A DNA stretch of 64,000 nucleotides. Source: JAHDHW01 sp965220465 (GTDB lineage: Bacteria; Bacteroidota; Bacteroidia; Chitinophagales; Saprospiraceae). Under the pieces are notes generated by a model. That model was not told the origin of the DNA. It worked only from the letters and a program-made list of their open reading frames with translations, and did no database searches. Shown here one piece after another: positions 25,665 through 34,922 of the stretch; the stretch's first letter is position 1, and every line of letters begins with the position of its first letter. The stretch lies in assembly GCA_965220465.1 (NCBI GenBank), contig CBDCPZ010000017.1:124001-188000 (forward strand). Reading direction: 5' to 3'. The position numbers and the translations under genes are program-made.

Positions 25665-26951
25665 ATGGCTGAGGTTATTCGGATGCCACGAATGAGTGAT
25701 ACAATGGAAGAAGGGAATATTGTTGGCTGGCTCAAAAAAGTTGGTGATGCAGTAGAACCCGGAGACGTTTTGGCAGAAGTTGAAACGGACAAAGCAACAA
25801 TGGAATTGGAGAGCTATCAGGAAGGTGTGCTTTTATATATTGGTATAAAAGAGGGAGCGGTACCTGTGAATGGTATTTTGGCAGTAATTGGTGAAGAAGG
25901 AGAAGATTATAAAGCTGCTTTAGCGGCGGCGGAGGGCGAGGAGAATGCTCCTAAAGAGCAAGTTAAAGAAACTCCTCAAGTTGAAGATTCAACTCCTCAA
26001 ACGACTAAAGCAGAAGTGGCATCCATTCCTGTATCTGCTCCTGCTGCTGGCGAGAAAAGGCTAAAAGCTTCTCCTCTGGCAAAAAGAATGGCATCGGAAG
26101 CAGGAATAGATATTTCGAATGTTTCAGGATCAGGTGATAATGGAAGAATTGTGAAAAGAGATATTGAATCTGCTCTGCAATCAGTGCCAATTGCTCCTGT
26201 TGTAGCACCAATTACTTCTAATGAGTCTGTTCAACCGGCAGTTCCTGCATTTAATTTCAACGGATCTGGAGGTACGTTTGAAGACATTCCGGTTTCTCAG
26301 ATGAGGAAAACGATTGCACGACGGCTTGGTGAAAGCAAATTTTCAGCACCTCATTTTTACCTAACGGTTGAAATTAACATGGGAAATGCTATTACAGCCC
26401 GTGAAGAGATCAATGAACTTTCGCCTGTTCGGATATCTTTCAATGATATTGTTGTAAAAGCTTGTGCGGTTGCATTGCGTCAGCATCCGGCGGTTAATTC
26501 TTCCTGGTTGGGAGATAAAATTCGTCGTAATGGGGATATAAATATCGGAGTTGCTGTAGCTGTAGAGGATGGATTACTGGTACCTGTAATTCGTCATGCA
26601 GACATGAAATCCCTTTCTCAGATCAAGGTTGAAGTAAAGAATTTAGCAGAAAAAGCTAAAACCCGCAAATTGCAACCTGATGAAATGCAAGGTAATACTT
26701 TCACCATTTCAAATCTGGGGATGTTTGATATAGAGGAGTTTACAGCGATTATCAATACACCTGATTCATGTATTTTGGCAGTTGGAAGTATTGTTGAAAA
26801 GCCAATTGTTAAAAATGGAGAACTTGCTATCGGAAATATGATGAAAGTAACTTTGTCCTGTGATCATCGAGTTGTGGATGGTGCAACCGGCGCTCAGTTT
26901 TTACAGACCCTTAAAGGCACTTTAGAAGCACCGATCCGATTATTGGTTTAA
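25665..26951 (+). CDS. Dihydrolipoamide acyltransferase (E2), pyruvate dehydrogenase type
   Basis: A 428-residue E2 subunit. Residues 1-77 are a lipoyl domain with the lipoylated lysine K43 in ETDKATM. An Ala/Pro/Glu-rich linker follows. Residues 131-170 form an E3-binding domain (SPLAKRMASEAGIDISNVSG). The catalytic domain runs from about residue 205 to the end, with the active-site motif DHRVVDG (H401, D405). The protein transfers the acyl group from lipoamide to CoA in the 2-oxoacid dehydrogenase complex. The single lipoyl domain and sequence style suggest pyruvate dehydrogenase, but E1 and E3 genes are not in the window, so branched-chain or oxoglutarate specificity cannot be excluded. 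Confidence 0.92.
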   Translation: MAEVIRMPRMSDTMEEGNIVGWLKKVGDAVEPGDVLAEVETDKATMELESYQEGVLLYIGIKEGAVPVNGILAVIGEEGEDYKAALAAAEGEENAPKEQVKETPQVEDSTPQTTKAEVASIPVSAPAAGEKRLKASPLAKRMASEAGIDISNVSGSGDNGRIVKRDIESALQSVPIAPVVAPITSNESVQPAVPAFNFNGSGGTFEDIPVSQMRKTIARRLGESKFSAPHFYLTVEINMGNAITAREEINELSPVRISFNDIVVKACAVALRQHPAVNSSWLGDKIRRNGDINIGVAVAVEDGLLVPVIRHADMKSLSQIKVEVKNLAEKAKTRKLQPDEMQGNTFTISNLGMFDIEEFTAIINTPDSCILAVGSIVEKPIVKNGELAIGNMMKVTLSCDHRVVDGATGAQFLQTLKGTLEAPIRLLV

Positions 26952-26974
26952 AAAAGTAAATGTGTTAATAATCT

Positions 26975-27014
26975 AAAAGCCAGAGGATAATGTTAACTAA
27001 TTCTCTGGCTTTTT
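26975..27014 (+). terminator. Terminator after the E2 gene
   Basis: An 11-base stem (AAAAGCCAGAG at 26975-26985, complement at 27003-27013) is followed by T-rich sequence before the next ATG at 27027. Confidence 0.75.
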
Positions 27015-27026
27015 GTTTTAATAAAT

Positions 27027-27386
27027 ATGAAAAAAACTCTCGTTTTAGGAGCAAGTCCGGATTCTTCCAGATATGCGTATCTGGCTGTTCAAAGATTGAT
27101 TGAAAATGGAATTGAAGTGTTTCCAATTGGAATAAGAGAAGGTGAAATATCGGGGATCAAAATTATTATTGGAAAACCACAGCTCTCAGATATTCATACC
27201 GTAACGCTTTATCTAAATGCTCAGAACCAGATTGAATATTACGAATATATTATTAGGTTGAAACCGAAAAGAATTATTTTCAACCCTGGTGCTGAAAACA
27301 TGGAACTCATTAAAATTGCAAAACAGACTGGTATTGAAACGCAACTTGCTTGTACGCTTGTGATGCTTTCTATTGGAGACTATTAA
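27027..27386 (+). CDS. CoA-binding domain protein (YccU-like)
   Basis: A 119-residue single-domain protein with a Rossmann-type CoA-binding fold. The start KKTLVLGASPDSSRYAYLA has the glycine/serine loop, followed by GIEVFPIG, the middle strand TVTLYLNAQNQ and RIIFNPGAENMEL. The family resembles the CoA-binding half of succinyl-CoA synthetase alpha; the physiological role is unclear. It starts 13 bases after the preceding terminator, so read-through from the E2 gene is possible. The start codon is unambiguous. Confidence 0.85.
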   Translation: MKKTLVLGASPDSSRYAYLAVQRLIENGIEVFPIGIREGEISGIKIIIGKPQLSDIHTVTLYLNAQNQIEYYEYIIRLKPKRIIFNPGAENMELIKIAKQTGIETQLACTLVMLSIGDY

Positions 27387-27404
27387 TTAAAAGTAAAGGG
27401 AAAT

Positions 27405-27442
27405 AAAAAAAGGGTGACTCGTGTAAGAATCACCCTTTTTTT
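27405..27442. terminator. Bidirectional terminator
   Basis: A 13-base stem AAAAAAAGGGTGA (27405-27417) with its complement at 27430-27442 lies between the plus-strand gene ending at 27386 and the minus-strand OmpA gene ending at 27459. Confidence 0.85.
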
Positions 27443-27458
27443 ATTTAACAGGAATTAA

Positions 27459-29159
27459 TTAATAGCCTGCTTCTTTGTTTCCGGAATAACCAGTTCCTTT
27501 TTTACCAGCATTTTTACGACAATCAGGACGGTCTTCTTCGGCTTCGTTGCTAGCCACTCTAAATTCGACTCGTCTGTTCCAAAGATTGGCTCCACTCGAA
27601 TCAACAAGAGCATCACCTTCACCACTCCAGTTAAGGATAAAACGGTCACGAGGAATATTGTATTTAGTAACAATATAGTTTATCGCAGCCTCTGCACGGT
27701 TGTATGAAAGAACATCATTATAGCAACTGCTAGCAGAACGGTCTGTATGACCAACTACTGCAACTTTTTTATTCGGATAACTTTTCATTACTTCTGCTAC
27801 GTTGCGAAGTTTTCCCACCTCTGAACCTTTGATGTCATATCGATCCAAGTCAAAATGAATCATAGGTAACCACCAGTCACTTGCTGCATCACCAGTTTTT
27901 GAATATTCGGAAAGTTTAGTATCAACAATTCTATTGACATCATCCACATTCGCATAATCGGGAGCAGGGACTTGAGCTATTCCTTCCGCATCTACGTTGT
28001 AACCTGGAGGAGAATATGGCTCTTTATCGTTTCCATCAGAAACACCGTCGTTATCGCTGTCTAATTGAACACCTTTTGTATCTACAGCAAAACCTTCAGG
28101 AGTGTCTAATTCTTCATCCATCATATCAACTACACCATCATTGTCATTGTCAGTAGTGTCAAAGACAGGTCGCGCTTTAACTTCTGCAAGATCTTCTGCC
28201 ATCAAACTTAGAGGACTTACCCACCACAAAGGTTCAGATCTGCTTTCTTTTTTACCAATATTGAAATTAAAACGAAGGTTTGTATAACTAACGAGATCAT
28301 TATTTTGAGTCAAAATATTTGGTGCTCTCCAACGGTATCCATCAAGAAGGTCTGCTTCCTGGCCAAACACAAAAGTTACCTGCTGCTCAAGAGAAATATT
28401 GATCATTTCACTTACCTTAAAAGAAACTCCGACACCAGCATTAGCGTGGAAATTAATTTGGAGTGCTTCTGGGTCATTATCCTTATGCCTTCCTGAAGCT
28501 ATTTCTGCACGAGTTTCATAATCTCCATCAAGAATGCTTTTTACTCTGTCTTTAGCAGTTTTTCGGTCAGCTCTTGATCCATTAGTATCTAGGCCATCGC
28601 CAACACGATCAAAGTCATGTTGAACTCCATTGCTGTTTTTTGCATCGTAATAGGCTTTAAAAGAATTGGCTCCAACTCCTCCCAAAATATAAAGATTGAC
28701 TTTACGGGTTTGTTTTTTGAAATTAAAGCTGTTTAGGCTCCAAACCCCTTGAACAGTCAAGGACATAAATTTTGTTTTGTAATTATGATACCAATGATTA
28801 GCTGTATAATTTAATCCATTATTCAGGTTACCATTTAAAACATTATTAGAGGTTATCGCACTGTTTGGGCCGCCTGAATTTCTTGGTTCTAAACCTTTGG
28901 CAACTCCATAAAGGGCATCTATTCTCCATGCAAATGCATAATCGAACGCTCTTCTAAAATGAAGACCCGCTCCCCAACTAACTTCTGGAAGTATATCTCC
29001 AAGTACCATAAAATTACCGACGCTTATTCCAATTTCAGATTGATGCTTGGGGTGAGCATCAAATTTAAGACCTTTATAATCGGATTCACCTTGGGCGAAA
29101 CCATTTGAAATAGATAAGCCGAGTAGACATACTATTAGTACAAAAATATTCCTTGTCAT
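27459..29159 (-). CDS. OmpA-family outer-membrane protein with calcium-binding-like repeats
   Basis: A 566-residue protein. Residues 1-23 are a signal peptide. Residues 30-310 form a beta-barrel-like domain. Residues 330-385 contain thrombospondin type 3-like Asp-rich repeats (DTTDNDNDGVVD, DSDNDGVSDGND) expected to bind Ca2+. The C-terminal 130 residues form an OmpA-like peptidoglycan-binding domain (HFDLDRYDIKGSE, VVGHTDRSASSCYN, LSYNRAEAA, NRRVEFRV). It should anchor the outer membrane to the cell wall. The layout is common in Bacteroidota. Its stop is just past a bidirectional terminator. Confidence 0.9.
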   Translation of the reverse strand: MTRNIFVLIVCLLGLSISNGFAQGESDYKGLKFDAHPKHQSEIGISVGNFMVLGDILPEVSWGAGLHFRRAFDYAFAWRIDALYGVAKGLEPRNSGGPNSAITSNNVLNGNLNNGLNYTANHWYHNYKTKFMSLTVQGVWSLNSFNFKKQTRKVNLYILGGVGANSFKAYYDAKNSNGVQHDFDRVGDGLDTNGSRADRKTAKDRVKSILDGDYETRAEIASGRHKDNDPEALQINFHANAGVGVSFKVSEMINISLEQQVTFVFGQEADLLDGYRWRAPNILTQNNDLVSYTNLRFNFNIGKKESRSEPLWWVSPLSLMAEDLAEVKARPVFDTTDNDNDGVVDMMDEELDTPEGFAVDTKGVQLDSDNDGVSDGNDKEPYSPPGYNVDAEGIAQVPAPDYANVDDVNRIVDTKLSEYSKTGDAASDWWLPMIHFDLDRYDIKGSEVGKLRNVAEVMKSYPNKKVAVVGHTDRSASSCYNDVLSYNRAEAAINYIVTKYNIPRDRFILNWSGEGDALVDSSGANLWNRRVEFRVASNEAEEDRPDCRKNAGKKGTGYSGNKEAGY

Positions 29160-29326
29160 AGGGTTTTGAACTTTGATGATTAAAAAATTAGGGGACTAAA
29201 TATAGTCTGTATAATTGAATCTGTTTAGCTTTGGATACAAAAATATTGTTTTTTTTTGTTGTCACAAATGTTTTAGTATTTTTTTTACTATATAACTTCC
29301 TATAATTGCACACGTTGGAGTATTCT

Positions 29327-30571
29327 TTACGATAATTGATTGATATTCATCAATTTAGAAAGAGATAATTTTAATGCTGAAGTTGAAATATTTTCGAAAC
29401 TTGGATTATAGTCAAAAACTTGTTGCAAAGCCTCATTAATTGTTTTTGAAACATCACCAAAAATAGCTTCGTCAGTAACTTTTACCACAGGGTGCATTAA
29501 ATATGCAAAAACTCTCGCCATTCCACAGTTTGCTATAAAATCAGGAATCAAACTTATTTTAGAATCTGTGTATCTTGCCGTTGAGCCAAAAAACACACCA
29601 TCATCAACAAAAGGAACATTCGCACCACATGACATTACTTCTAATCCTCCTTTTATCAATAAATCCATCTGTTGGCGAGTCACTAACTTTGAAGCGGCTC
29701 CCGGTATAAAAATATCAGCTCCTAAATCCCAGATTTTTTGGTTTACTTCAGCAAAAGGTAATAACTCATCAGCGTTGATTTTGTTTCCTTTCTTTTGAAT
29801 AAAAAGTTTTTTTATTTCTTCAAAAGGCAATCCTTCTTTTCTAATTAAACCAAAATCTTTATCGATAATACCAATTATCTTGGCTCCAGAATTTGCAAGA
29901 TAAATCGCAGCAGCTGAGGCTACATTGCCCCATCCTTGAATGATAACTTTTTTACCATCCAGTTTGATATTACGATATATGTTATAATAATGTTTCACAG
30001 ATTCTGCTACACCATATCCTGTAATCATGTCCGCCACAGCAAATTTATGGCCATCAGGAACAAATTTGGGATCTTCCACTATTTTTGCACAACCATATCG
30101 CAATTGACCGATAATATTTACTTTCTCGCCATCCGGGGAGTGAAAGTGCCCATTGACGATCCCTTCCTGAGGATGCCATAAACCTAATTCCTCCGTAATG
30201 GGGACTACATCTTTAAGTTCATCAACGTTCAAATCACCACCGGTTCCATAATAGTTTTTTAGCAAAGGGAAAATAGCTCTGTACCATCGCTTTAATACTT
30301 CATTTCTTCGAGGATCGTTAGGGTCAAAGTTAATACCTGATTTTGCACCACCTATATCCGGCCCACAAACTGAGAATTTTATTTCCATTACTTTTGCTAA
30401 TGAAATCACTTCTTCTTTACTCAACCCCTCCCTCATCCGCGTTCCTCCGCCGGCAGCTCCATTTCGAAGAGAATTTATAACAACCCAACCTTGTGCATCA
30501 GTTTGTTCATCTGACCATTCAAAAATAATTTCAGGTTTTTTGTCTCGATATTCATTTAATAATTTATCCAT
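29327..30571 (-). CDS. Glu/Leu/Phe/Val dehydrogenase (glutamate dehydrogenase type)
   Basis: A 414-residue enzyme from ATG 30571; the frame extends ten codons further, but MDKLLNEYRDKKPEI is a better start. The substrate-binding segment GAAGGGTRM and the lysines K65 (VMEIKFS) and K77 (GGAKSGI) match the catalytic core of the family. The NAD-binding domain contains VIIQGWGNVASAAA. It oxidatively deaminates an amino acid, probably glutamate, to the 2-oxoacid plus ammonia in the cytoplasm; leucine or valine dehydrogenases share the fold but are usually shorter. It stands alone. Confidence 0.88.
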   Translation of the reverse strand: MDKLLNEYRDKKPEIIFEWSDEQTDAQGWVVINSLRNGAAGGGTRMREGLSKEEVISLAKVMEIKFSVCGPDIGGAKSGINFDPNDPRRNEVLKRWYRAIFPLLKNYYGTGGDLNVDELKDVVPITEELGLWHPQEGIVNGHFHSPDGEKVNIIGQLRYGCAKIVEDPKFVPDGHKFAVADMITGYGVAESVKHYYNIYRNIKLDGKKVIIQGWGNVASAAAIYLANSGAKIIGIIDKDFGLIRKEGLPFEEIKKLFIQKKGNKINADELLPFAEVNQKIWDLGADIFIPGAASKLVTRQQMDLLIKGGLEVMSCGANVPFVDDGVFFGSTARYTDSKISLIPDFIANCGMARVFAYLMHPVVKVTDEAIFGDVSKTINEALQQVFDYNPSFENISTSALKLSLSKLMNINQLS

Positions 30572-30728
30572 GCTATTTATCAATGTTAAATTCAAAATCA
30601 AAAGGCAAAGAACTTGAATTTTTGTGGTTCATTCAATTTTATTTGACATTTTTATTTTCAATTTTAAAATCAGTCTGATTCCGTTAAAAAAGTCATATTA
30701 ATAATTACTTTTACGAAAATTTTTTAGC

Positions 30729-31826
30729 ATGCTCAATAATTGGTTGCGTCCGGTTTCAACACAACTCATCAAAGGTATCCATGAGTTGACTGATGATCGA
30801 TTTGGGAAAAATATTTTAATTTATAAAGATGATCTACCTGATCTCAAGAAAATTAAAATAGCTATAATTGGTATTGATAATACGGAAGCTGACAAAGTGA
30901 GGAAATCGTTATATAGCCTGAGCTATCCTTTTCAAAAACTTGCAATTGCAGACCTTGGAAATATCAGAAAGAAAGACCACTCTTTTTTGGTGCCTGTGAT
31001 TGAAGAGTTAGTGACAAGTGGGATCTTTCCGGTTATTATTGGAAAAAAAACAGCGTCAGTGATTGCTCAATATCTTGCCTACCAATCTCAAGGACAACTG
31101 GTCAATCTCGCATTTATTGATGAAACAATTAAGTATTCTTTCGATTCAGAAAAAACTGTTTTGAATCAAGTAGCAGATAAAAAAGATTCTTATCTTTTCA
31201 ATCTAAGTTTTATTGGTTTTCAATCGCATTTTGTTTCGTCAAAAGTGATTAGTGCTTTTGAGGATAGAAATTATGATTGTATCAGACTTGGAAAAGCCAG
31301 ATCGGCTTTAGACCAATTGGAACCTGTCATTCGTGATGCGGATCTTTTAGGTTTTAACTTATCTTGCATCAAACAATCCGATGCACCGGGAGTTATTGAT
31401 GCGAGCCCAAATGGTTTCTTTGCGGATGAGGCTTGTCAGATTTGCCGATATGCAGGCATGAGCGAAAAATTAACTTCCATTGGTTTTTATGGTTTTGAAA
31501 GTAAGTTGGACCGAAATCAGCAAACTGCTCAGGTTGTTGCACAATTAATATGGTATTTCGTGGAAGGGTTTTATCATAGAAAGAATGATTTTCCGGTGTC
31601 TACAAAAAGTTTAGTGGAATATATTGTAGAATCAAAAGACAATGATTTGCAAGTAAGGTTTTGGAAAAGCTCTAAAAGTGGCAGGTGGTGGATGCAGGTT
31701 CCTACAAAAATAAATAGAAAGCTCAAACGGCATCGCTTAGTCCCTTGTTCTTACAATGACTATCAATTAGCTTGTCGGGAGGATATTCCTGACCGTTTAT
31801 TGAGTGCCTTCAAACGATTTGCTTAA
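30729..31826 (+). CDS. Arginase/formimidoylglutamase-fold protein lacking metal-binding motifs
   Basis: A 365-residue protein that follows the ureohydrolase fold but not its chemistry. Where true enzymes have GGDHS, it reads IIGKKTAS; where they have DAHxD, it reads LAFIDETI; where they have SxDxDxxDP, it reads FNLSCIKQSDAPG. At most one Mn ligand of each pair is left, so hydrolase activity is doubtful. The C-terminal 60 residues are an unusual basic tail (SGRWWMQVPTKINRKLKRH). Related proteins are, to my recollection, widespread in Bacteroidota near gliding genes, and here it sits 1.4 kb from gldJ across murF. A structural or regulatory role is inference. Confidence 0.75.
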   Translation: MLNNWLRPVSTQLIKGIHELTDDRFGKNILIYKDDLPDLKKIKIAIIGIDNTEADKVRKSLYSLSYPFQKLAIADLGNIRKKDHSFLVPVIEELVTSGIFPVIIGKKTASVIAQYLAYQSQGQLVNLAFIDETIKYSFDSEKTVLNQVADKKDSYLFNLSFIGFQSHFVSSKVISAFEDRNYDCIRLGKARSALDQLEPVIRDADLLGFNLSCIKQSDAPGVIDASPNGFFADEACQICRYAGMSEKLTSIGFYGFESKLDRNQQTAQVVAQLIWYFVEGFYHRKNDFPVSTKSLVEYIVESKDNDLQVRFWKSSKSGRWWMQVPTKINRKLKRHRLVPCSYNDYQLACREDIPDRLLSAFKRFA

Positions 31827-31841
31827 GATCAGGTTTTAAAA

Positions 31842-33149
31842 TTATTCTAAAATCCTTTCAAGTTTCAATCCTCTTGAGCCTTTAATAAGAAAGATGGTAT
31901 TTTGAAAATTTTGCTTTAAAACCCAATCTTTCAACGATTCAATTTCTTTGAAATACATAAGGTTTGTATCTTTTTTTGTAACCTTTTCAAATTCACTGCC
32001 TGTTAAAATTAAGCAATCGAATTTCATTTGTTTGGCAAATTGTAGCAACTCCTGATGCTCTTTTTCGCTATAATTTCCGAGTTCAAGCATATCTCCAAGA
32101 ATCGCAACTTTCCGAGTCCCGTTCATTTTCAAAAGATTATTCAAGGCTTGTTTCATACTGCTTGGATTAGCATTATAAGCATCCAGAATGTATGTGTTTG
32201 TCGCTTTTTTAATCAATTGAGATCGATTATCTGATGGAATAATATTTTCAATAACTTCCTTAATACTAATTGCTGGAATTTTGAAATATTTACCTATTGC
32301 AATTGCTGTTTGAATATTGTTGAAATTATAATCTCCAATGATTTGGCTCTGGACTTCAATCAATTTGTTTCCATCAAGGAAAGCTACTTTTAAAAAAGGA
32401 TTTTCAGCAATTAATTTTATTTCGAAAGGAATATTTTTTGAAGAAGGGATTTTACTTTGATGGTAAAAAATGCGATGAGGAATCCCCGCAGACAATTCAT
32501 TTAAAAAAGGTTCATCTAAATTGACAAATACGACTCCCTCGTTTTTTCGCAGAAACTGATAAAGTTCGCTTTTAGCTTTCTTGACACCTTCAAAACTTCC
32601 AAAACCTTCCAGGTGAGCCTTGCCAATATTTGTTATTATTCCATGCGTAGGTTTGGCAATGTTGCATAAAAACTCAATTTCGCCAATATGATTAGCTCCC
32701 ATTTCAATCACTGCGATTTCAGTATTTTTTTGCATGGCCAGTATGGTTAGCGGAAGGCCGATATGATTATTGAAGTTCCCTTTTGTGCAATGAGTCTTGT
32801 AATAACTTTTTAATACAGCATTAATTAATTCTTTTGTTGTCGTTTTTCCATTGGATCCGGTAATTGCAATGATTGGAATTTCAAAGTTCTGTCGATGAAG
32901 CTTTGCCAAATCTTGCAGGGTTTTTAAAACATCCTCAACCAGCAAATATTGATTACTGCTTTGAAAAGCCGGGTTGTCAATTATTGCATAAGCTGCGCCA
33001 TTATTTATCGCTTGCTCAGCAAATTGGTTGCCATCTGCGTTTTCGCCATGCAAAGCAAAAAAAAGGCAGCCCTTAATTGCTTTTCGGCTATCGATGACAA
33101 TATCTGGGTGCTGGATAAATATTTTATAAAGGTCTTGCAAATTAATCAT
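31842..33149 (-). CDS. murF: UDP-N-acetylmuramoyl-tripeptide-D-alanyl-D-alanine ligase
   Basis: A 435-residue Mur ligase. The N-terminal UDP-binding part contains VIDSRKAIKGCLFFALHGENADGN. The ATP-binding loop is ITGSNGKTTTKEL. HCTKGNFNNHIGLPLTIL and AVIEMGANHIGEI are the MurF-typical central motifs, and the C-terminal domain has YILDAYNANPSSM. It adds the D-Ala-D-Ala dipeptide to UDP-MurNAc-tripeptide in the cytoplasm. I chose ATG 33149; another ATG is three codons upstream. It follows gldJ, an association I recall from other Bacteroidota, but a strong terminator separates them. Confidence 0.95.
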   Translation of the reverse strand: MINLQDLYKIFIQHPDIVIDSRKAIKGCLFFALHGENADGNQFAEQAINNGAAYAIIDNPAFQSSNQYLLVEDVLKTLQDLAKLHRQNFEIPIIAITGSNGKTTTKELINAVLKSYYKTHCTKGNFNNHIGLPLTILAMQKNTEIAVIEMGANHIGEIEFLCNIAKPTHGIITNIGKAHLEGFGSFEGVKKAKSELYQFLRKNEGVVFVNLDEPFLNELSAGIPHRIFYHQSKIPSSKNIPFEIKLIAENPFLKVAFLDGNKLIEVQSQIIGDYNFNNIQTAIAIGKYFKIPAISIKEVIENIIPSDNRSQLIKKATNTYILDAYNANPSSMKQALNNLLKMNGTRKVAILGDMLELGNYSEKEHQELLQFAKQMKFDCLILTGSEFEKVTKKDTNLMYFKEIESLKDWVLKQNFQNTIFLIKGSRGLKLERILE

Positions 33150-33181
33150 CGCATACATTTTTGACAGTTAGTTTCAATAAT

Positions 33182-33224
33182 AAAAAAAAGTCTCCGCATT
33201 TAATTTAAATGCGGAGACTTTTTT
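33182..33224 (-). terminator. Strong terminator after gldJ
   Basis: A perfect 19-base stem (AAAAAAGTCTCCGCATTTA at 33184-33202, complement at 33206-33224) with a 3-base loop and a flanking A-run (T-run on the minus strand) starts 19 bases past the gldJ stop. Confidence 0.9.
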
Positions 33225-33243
33225 AAACCCTTTTTAGGTTATA

Positions 33244-34743
33244 TTATTTATAACGTCGTTTAACTTTCTTTTGTTTAACTTTGAAATGATTGCCGGCTGC
33301 ATCTTCGTTTCCTGTGGGACCACCGGTTCTTGTCATTGCACAACGGAAACCAACAGAGCGATCAGCTTTATCTTCTTCTTTGAATCTGCGTGCTCCAGGA
33401 GAAAGCCACCAAGCACGATCAGCCCAAGAGCCACCTTTTATAACGCGAGACTTGTCACTAATCAAAGTGGTTTTACCATAATCGTAAAGTACATAAGACT
33501 CTTTGTCACCATCAAGGTAATTATAAACCTGTCCACGCTTATAGTTTTCACGGGTTGCAGCTTCATCATCTTCAACATATCGGTAACGAATACGGCCTAA
33601 ACTATCTTTTTCAACAGGAGCTCCGTTTTCGTCAAGAACTTTAGTTTGAAATTTATTACCACGGAATGGGTTCAAATCCTGATCGTCAACACCTCTCAAA
33701 GTGCTGCTAGTCATCGGACGGTAAAGGTCCATAGTCCATTCATTTACATTACCTGCCATGTGGTACAAACCATAGTCATTTGGTAAATAAGTACGAACAG
33801 GAGCAGGAATATGAGCCTGGTCATTTAATTTACCAGCCATCCCCATGTAATCTCCACGCCCACGCTTGAAGTTAGCAAGAATTTCACCTTGATATTTATT
33901 ACGTTGTTGGAAACGAACAGTATTTCCATTCCAAGGATATATCCTTCGATCAGAAATTCTTTCATCATTTGTTGGTTGGTTGCCTAATAATGCAAGAGCC
34001 GCATATTCCCATTCAGCCTCTGTAGGTAATCGATATGAAGGTAATAAGATACCGTCTTCAAATCGAACCGGACGTTCACCTCCTGTTTGCATATCAGGTA
34101 AGTTTTTTCTTACATCTCCCTGATACTGACCAACAAGATATGATTCAGTATTAAAATTGTCTTCGTCCTTTTGTTCAGGATTAAGATTCAGAATACCTTT
34201 TTCAACAAGAATCATTTCGTTAACACGATCCGTTCTCCATTTACAATATTCATTAGCCTGAATCCAAGATACACCAACTACCGGGTAATTGTCATAAGAA
34301 GGATGCCTTAGGTAGGTTTCTACAAAAGGTTCGTTGAATGAAAGTTCTTCTCTCCAAACCAAAGTATCTGGAAGTGCATTCAAATATACTTCAGGATAAG
34401 ATTCGCTGAATACTTTCCTGGTCCAATAAAGATATTCACGATAATCAATATTAGCAACTTCTGTTTCATCCATATAAAATGAAGAAACAGTAACTCTTCT
34501 TGGAATCGCATTCCATTCAAAAATAACATCCTGATCAGTCATCCCCATGGTGAATGTACCTCCTTGAACTAATAAGAGGTTGGGGCCATTGACTTGCCCG
34601 GCATAATCTTTCTTTTCAAAGCCACCCCACTTTTGGTCGTTATATTTCCATCCAGTGGTTGCTGATTGTTCTTTCTTACCGCATGCACTAAAAAGCAGCA
34701 TTGTTAAGATGAAAAGTGAACCTAACTTCAACAGTTTTTTCAT
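33244..34743 (-). CDS. gldJ: Gliding motility / T9SS lipoprotein GldJ
   Basis: A 499-residue outer-membrane lipoprotein. The signal peptide MKKLLKLGSLFILTMLLFSAC ends in a lipobox with the acylated cysteine at 21. The mature part is a formylglycine-generating-enzyme (SUMF1)-like domain: GGTFTMGM, SFYMDETEVANIDYREYL, HPSYDNYPVVGVSWIQANEYCKWR, LPTEAEWEYAA, GNVNEWTMD and VIKGGSWADR. The opening WKYNDQKWGGFE and DVIFEWNAIP are GldJ features and argue against GldK. GldJ is required for gliding and T9SS function in Flavobacterium. The basic C-terminal tail KVKQKKVKRRYK is noteworthy. The gene lies next to the porP/sprF-like gene in the same direction. Confidence 0.92.
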   Translation of the reverse strand: MKKLLKLGSLFILTMLLFSACGKKEQSATTGWKYNDQKWGGFEKKDYAGQVNGPNLLLVQGGTFTMGMTDQDVIFEWNAIPRRVTVSSFYMDETEVANIDYREYLYWTRKVFSESYPEVYLNALPDTLVWREELSFNEPFVETYLRHPSYDNYPVVGVSWIQANEYCKWRTDRVNEMILVEKGILNLNPEQKDEDNFNTESYLVGQYQGDVRKNLPDMQTGGERPVRFEDGILLPSYRLPTEAEWEYAALALLGNQPTNDERISDRRIYPWNGNTVRFQQRNKYQGEILANFKRGRGDYMGMAGKLNDQAHIPAPVRTYLPNDYGLYHMAGNVNEWTMDLYRPMTSSTLRGVDDQDLNPFRGNKFQTKVLDENGAPVEKDSLGRIRYRYVEDDEAATRENYKRGQVYNYLDGDKESYVLYDYGKTTLISDKSRVIKGGSWADRAWWLSPGARRFKEEDKADRSVGFRCAMTRTGGPTGNEDAAGNHFKVKQKKVKRRYK

Positions 34744-34922
34744 TGTTTATATTATTTTCTTTTTAAAATGACCAACAAATATAGTGAAAAAATTAAAATC
34801 CAAAAATATGAATGGATGCTTTATCTCGATTGATGCAAAATCAATGCCTTTTTTAACCACAATTCTTTAATTTCTACGCGCTAAAAGTATTGAAATTGCT
34901 ATATAGTTCAGATAATTAATAA

